Program-made: the position numbers and the translations under genes | DNA from: Chitinophaga pinensis | GTDB lineage: Bacteria > Bacteroidota > Bacteroidia > Chitinophagales > Chitinophagaceae | Direction of reading: 5' to 3' | DNA: 8,309 nt | Assembly (NCBI GenBank): GCA_945872805.1 | Contig: CAMCBE010000073.1 | Span: 1-8,309 of the forward strand | The notes under the pieces: model-generated | Told to the model about the DNA's origin: nothing | Seen by the model: the letters and a program-made list of their open reading frames with translations, nothing else | Databases searched by the model: none | Shown: positions 5,774 through 8,309 of the stretch, piece after piece | Position numbering within the stretch: the stretch's first letter is position 1 | Layout of the letters: every line of letters starts with the position of its first letter

Positions 5774-6817
5774 ATGATACACATTCAGCAACATACATCA
5801 CTTCAGTCATTCAATACATTTGGAGTGGATGTTGAAGCAGATTATTTTGCTCGATTTCAATCTGAAGAAGAGTTGATGGCATTGCTGAGTTCTCCTGAAA
5901 TTCCACTTCATGTGAATTCAGATTATGCACATCAAAAAAAGATTTTCTTATTGGGTGCCGGAAGCAATATTCTGTTAACAAAAAATATTGAAGCACTCGT
6001 ACTTAAAAATGAAATTGCTGGAATAGACATTGTTCATGAAGAAGAAGACAATGTTTATGTTAAAGCGGGGGCAGGTGTGGTATGGCATGAGTTCGTGCTC
6101 TATTGTGTAGCACATAATTTAGGGGGTGTCGAAAACCTTTCGTTAATTCCAGGTACAGTAGGGGCCGCACCGATTCAGAATATTGGCGCATATGGTGTAG
6201 AGCTGAAAGGTACATTTCATTCTTTAAGGGCATTAGATTTAGAAACGAACGAGTGGGTGAATTTCAGCAATCATGATTGTGCATTTGGCTATCGCTCAAG
6301 CATTTTTAAAACTACATTAAAGGGGCGGGTCATTATTAGCTCTGTTACGTTTAAGCTTACTAAAAAACATCAACTGCATTTGACATACGGTGCAATAAAA
6401 GAGCAGCTGACATTAAAGGGCATTGAAACACCAACTATCAAGGATGTATCCGATGCCGTAATTGCCATTCGACAATCTAAATTACCTGATCCGCGTCTGA
6501 TTGGAAACGCCGGAAGTTTCTTCAAGAATCCGGTTGTATCTGCTGAGGTTGTAGATAACATTACTAAAGCTTTCCCTGATTTGGTTTCTAATAAGTCAGG
6601 TGATTTGTATAAACTCGCCGCCGGCTGGCTTATTGAAAAAGCCGGTTGGAAAGGGTATCGCGAAGGGCATGTAGGGTGCAATGAAAAGCAAGCCTTGGTG
6701 CTGGTTAATTATGGTGGAGCTACTGGTGCAGAAATTCTTGCACTCTCTCAAAAGATTCAGCAGTCGGTTCTCGACACATTTGGCATTTTGCTCGAACCAG
6801 AAGTGAATTTTGTTTAA
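5774..6817 (+). CDS. murB: UDP-N-acetylenolpyruvoylglucosamine reductase MurB (type I)
   Basis: MurB is the cytoplasmic FAD enzyme that reduces the enolpyruvyl group with NADPH to give UDP-MurNAc for peptidoglycan. From the ATG at 5774 the protein has 347 residues, normal for E. coli-like type I enzymes. A longer frame beginning at 5699 overlaps bstA by 65 bases and adds 25 unconserved residues before IHIQQHTSLQSFNTFGVDV, the usual N-terminus; it is rejected. FAD-binding motifs GAGSN (61-65) and the PGTVGAAPIQNIGAYG block (126-141) are intact. The catalytic trio is visible as Arg174 in GYRSS, Ser248 in AGSFFKNP and a glutamate in LEPEVNF at the C-terminus (341 or 343). The Tyr-loop of type I enzymes seems represented in the long segment after residue 174. 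It ends the FKBP-bstA-murB group; a 150-base non-coding gap follows. Confidence 0.96.
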   Translation: MIHIQQHTSLQSFNTFGVDVEADYFARFQSEEELMALLSSPEIPLHVNSDYAHQKKIFLLGAGSNILLTKNIEALVLKNEIAGIDIVHEEEDNVYVKAGAGVVWHEFVLYCVAHNLGGVENLSLIPGTVGAAPIQNIGAYGVELKGTFHSLRALDLETNEWVNFSNHDCAFGYRSSIFKTTLKGRVIISSVTFKLTKKHQLHLTYGAIKEQLTLKGIETPTIKDVSDAVIAIRQSKLPDPRLIGNAGSFFKNPVVSAEVVDNITKAFPDLVSNKSGDLYKLAAGWLIEKAGWKGYREGHVGCNEKQALVLVNYGGATGAEILALSQKIQQSVLDTFGILLEPEVNFV

Positions 6818-6929
6818 TCGCTATATCAATTATTCGATAGACCCTTTAGTGGTTGAGTCAACAGTTCATTTGCTCGATTTATAGTATTTTTCAAGATTCT
6901 CATCGAATTCTCGTTTAAATGCCAAAAAC

Positions 6930-6961
6930 GAACTCTTCTCCAAGTTCTTTGTTTTATTTTT
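6930..6961 (+). terminator. Weak stem-loop with T-rich tract between murB and the VWA gene
   Basis: GAACT (6930-6934) and AGTTC (6943-6947) form a 5-base stem with an 8-base loop, followed at once by TTTGTTTTATTTTT. The form is that of a poor intrinsic terminator, but it lies 113 bases after the murB stop and ends six bases before the VWA start, so it may equally be AT-rich leader or promoter sequence. The rest of the 6818-6967 gap shows nothing I can name. Confidence 0.2.
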
Positions 6962-6967
6962 ACAATC

Positions 6968-8065
6968 ATGAAAGGATTTCAGTTTAGGAAATTTGATGCA
7001 AACGAGGGAGGTAAGTCAGACTTTGAAAACCTGCTTGAAATCTTCATGCAATTATTGAATCATACCAACGGCGATGCAGGTGAAGCATTGAGTTGGATGA
7101 CCGAACTGGATAAGGAATATCAATTCAGCAAACCTCAATATGGCCTGGGTGATTTCATTGATGACCTAAAACAAAAAGGGTATATCGATGATGACAATCA
7201 AAAAGGCGAAATAAAAATCACCCCCAAAACAGAGCAAGGCATTCGCAAGCGTTCTTTAGATGAGATTTTTGGTAAACTGAAAAAAGGAAGAAAGGGGAGT
7301 CATACTACGTTTAAAAGTGGACAAGGCGATGAAACAAATCCTGAAACACGCCCCTTTCAATTTGGTGATGTGATGGAGCAAATCGATTTTGTAAGCTCCA
7401 TCCGAAACTCTCAAATCAATAGAGGCATTGAATCATTTTCACTTCGCGAAGATGATTTAGAAATCAGGGAGACGGATATGAAAACACAAACATCAACCGT
7501 GTTGATGATTGATATCTCCCACTCTATGATCTTGTATGGAGAAGACCGTATTACGCCTGCAAAGAAAGTGGCGATGGCGCTAAGCGAGTTAATCAAAACG
7601 AAGTATCCGAAAGACACCTTAGATATTGTTGTTTTTGGAAATGATGCTTGGACGATTGAGGTGAAAGACCTTCCTTACCTGCAAGTAGGTCCTTATCATA
7701 CGAATACTGTTGCTGGGCTTGAGTTAGCTATGGAGATTCTACGTAAACGGAAAAATCCAAACAAGCAAATCTTCATGATTACGGATGGTAAACCAACTTG
7801 TTTGAAAATAGGCAAGAAGTATTATAAAAATGCATTTGGCTTAGATCGAAAAATTACGGGCAGATGTTTGAACCTAGCTAGTCAGTGTAGAAAGCTAAAG
7901 ATCGTGATCACAACGTTTATGATTACAAGTGATCCATATTTGCAAAGTTTTGTTCGCGCATTTACTGAAAGCAATAACGGCAAAGCCTTTTATGCATCAT
8001 TGGATAAACTAGGTAGTTTCATTTTCAATGATTTTGAAAAGGGAAAGAAGCGAAATGTGTTTTAA
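6968..8065 (+). CDS. VWA-domain protein, probable partner of the downstream AAA+ ATPase
   Basis: This is a 365-residue soluble protein with no signal peptide or membrane segment. The N-terminal part (about 1-160) is charged; residues about 50-110 look like a small helical, winged-helix-like region (YGLGDFIDDLKQKGYI, then ITPKTEQGIRKRSLDEIFGKLKK), and an RPFQFGD motif at 119-125 follows, a pattern shared with VWA proteins of other phyla. The von Willebrand A domain covers about 165-350. Its metal-ion-dependent adhesion site looks complete: DISHS at 172-176, Thr235 or Thr237 in GPYHTNT, and Asp263 in MITDGKPT. VWA proteins of this kind work with MoxR or magnesium-chelatase-like AAA+ ATPases as adaptors in remodelling or metal-insertion complexes. 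The gene 53 bases downstream begins such an ATPase. The target is unknown; a link to chlorophyll or cobalamin is not supported by the neighbours. Confidence 0.9.
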   Translation: MKGFQFRKFDANEGGKSDFENLLEIFMQLLNHTNGDAGEALSWMTELDKEYQFSKPQYGLGDFIDDLKQKGYIDDDNQKGEIKITPKTEQGIRKRSLDEIFGKLKKGRKGSHTTFKSGQGDETNPETRPFQFGDVMEQIDFVSSIRNSQINRGIESFSLREDDLEIRETDMKTQTSTVLMIDISHSMILYGEDRITPAKKVAMALSELIKTKYPKDTLDIVVFGNDAWTIEVKDLPYLQVGPYHTNTVAGLELAMEILRKRKNPNKQIFMITDGKPTCLKIGKKYYKNAFGLDRKITGRCLNLASQCRKLKIVITTFMITSDPYLQSFVRAFTESNNGKAFYASLDKLGSFIFNDFEKGKKRNVF

Positions 8066-8079
8066 TTAATCAATTAATA

Positions 8080-8104
8080 AGCGCTCAGCGTAAAGCGTTC
8101 AGCG
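8080..8104 (+). repeat. Short intergenic direct repeat, AGCGYTCAGCG twice
   Basis: AGCGCTCAGCG (8080-8090) and AGCGTTCAGCG (8094-8104) are 11-base direct repeats with one difference, separated by TAA. They fill much of the 52-base gap between the VWA and ATPase genes and are GC-richer than their surroundings. AGCGCT (8080-8085) can also pair with AGCGTT (8094-8099), with one G-T pair, to form a 6-base stem. This could be a dispersed mini-repeat or a protein-binding site. Confidence 0.6.
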
Positions 8105-8117
8105 AAAAAAGAACATA

Positions 8118-8309
8118 ATGAATAAGATCAAGACATTCGGAGAGTTGAAGGCTAGTGGATATATTTCTAAAACCATCAAAGAGGAAATGCGTCAGAACCT
8201 GATTAAGAAAATGCAATCGGGCGAAGAACGTTTTCCAGGTATAATAGGGTATGAGGATACCGTTATTCCAGATACAGAGCGTGCTATATTATCTAAGCAC
8301 AATATGCTT
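8118..8309 (+). CDS. MoxR/magnesium-chelatase-like AAA+ ATPase, N-terminal part (3' end outside window)
   Basis: An ATG at 8118 opens a frame that runs in phase to the last base of the window, giving 64 residues with no stop. The sequence starts MNKIKTFGELKASGYISKTI, continues with KEEMRQNLIKKMQSGEERFPGIIGYED and ends with TERAILSKHNML. The segment FPGIIGYEDTVIPDTERAIL is the lead-in to the AAA core in magnesium-chelatase-like ATPases (compare the G(Q/Y)E...hhh..ERAhLh...hLLhG pattern before Walker A); Walker A itself would come just beyond the window edge. Position directly behind a VWA gene on the same strand is the classical arrangement for these AAA/VWA pairs. The family call rests on this short N-terminus plus context; nucleotide-binding motifs cannot be seen. 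Confidence 0.8.
   Translation, partial: MNKIKTFGELKASGYISKTIKEEMRQNLIKKMQSGEERFPGIIGYEDTVIPDTERAILSKHNML

Noticed and set aside
1..8309. CRISPR array, tRNA, insertion sequence, toxin-antitoxin or phage defence genes
   Set aside because: No regularly spaced repeats, no cloverleaf sequence, no terminal inverted repeats with a transposase, and every sizeable frame belongs to a housekeeping or envelope family.

Overview
The window reads as a chromosomal segment of a Bacteroidota bacterium, plausibly Chitinophagia/Sphingobacteriia-like. The reasons are AT-rich DNA, starts preceded by A-rich sequence rather than Shine-Dalgarno motifs, TAnnTTTG-type promoter elements, and a characteristic gene set: BshC, a YfiT-type bacillithiol transferase, a YafK-like L,D-transpeptidase and a VWA gene followed by a chelatase-like AAA gene. 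The family placements are secure; the taxonomy is inference. I see no tRNA, rRNA, CRISPR array, insertion sequence or phage gene.

Layout. (1) Bases 1-977 (+): the C-terminal part of bshC, the last enzyme of bacillithiol synthesis. (2) Bases 984-2667 (-): a purK-purE operon for the two-step AIR carboxylation of purine synthesis, convergent with bshC across six bases. (3) Bases 2668-2809: a short divergent control region with interleaved promoters and several inverted repeats in the purK leader. (4) Bases 2810-4330 (+): a secreted YafK-like L,D-transpeptidase and, six bases later, a stand-alone ABC ATPase. (5) Bases 4455-6817 (+): an exported FKBP-type prolyl isomerase, a DinB/YfiT-type bacillithiol S-transferase and murB, tightly spaced with 10-base gaps. 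(6) Bases 6968-8309 (+): a VWA-domain protein and the beginning of its probable AAA+ partner, cut off by the window end.

Two themes recur. One is bacillithiol metabolism: bshC makes the thiol, and the bstA-like gene 4.3 kb away uses it. The other is envelope biology: L,D-transpeptidase, periplasmic foldase and MurB. The rest is ordinary housekeeping. No gene here is of a wholly unknown family and I do not see a clearly new system. The items most worth a second look are the purK leader and its overlapping divergent promoters, the VWA/AAA pair with a short direct repeat between its genes, and the ABC ATPase without a permease.
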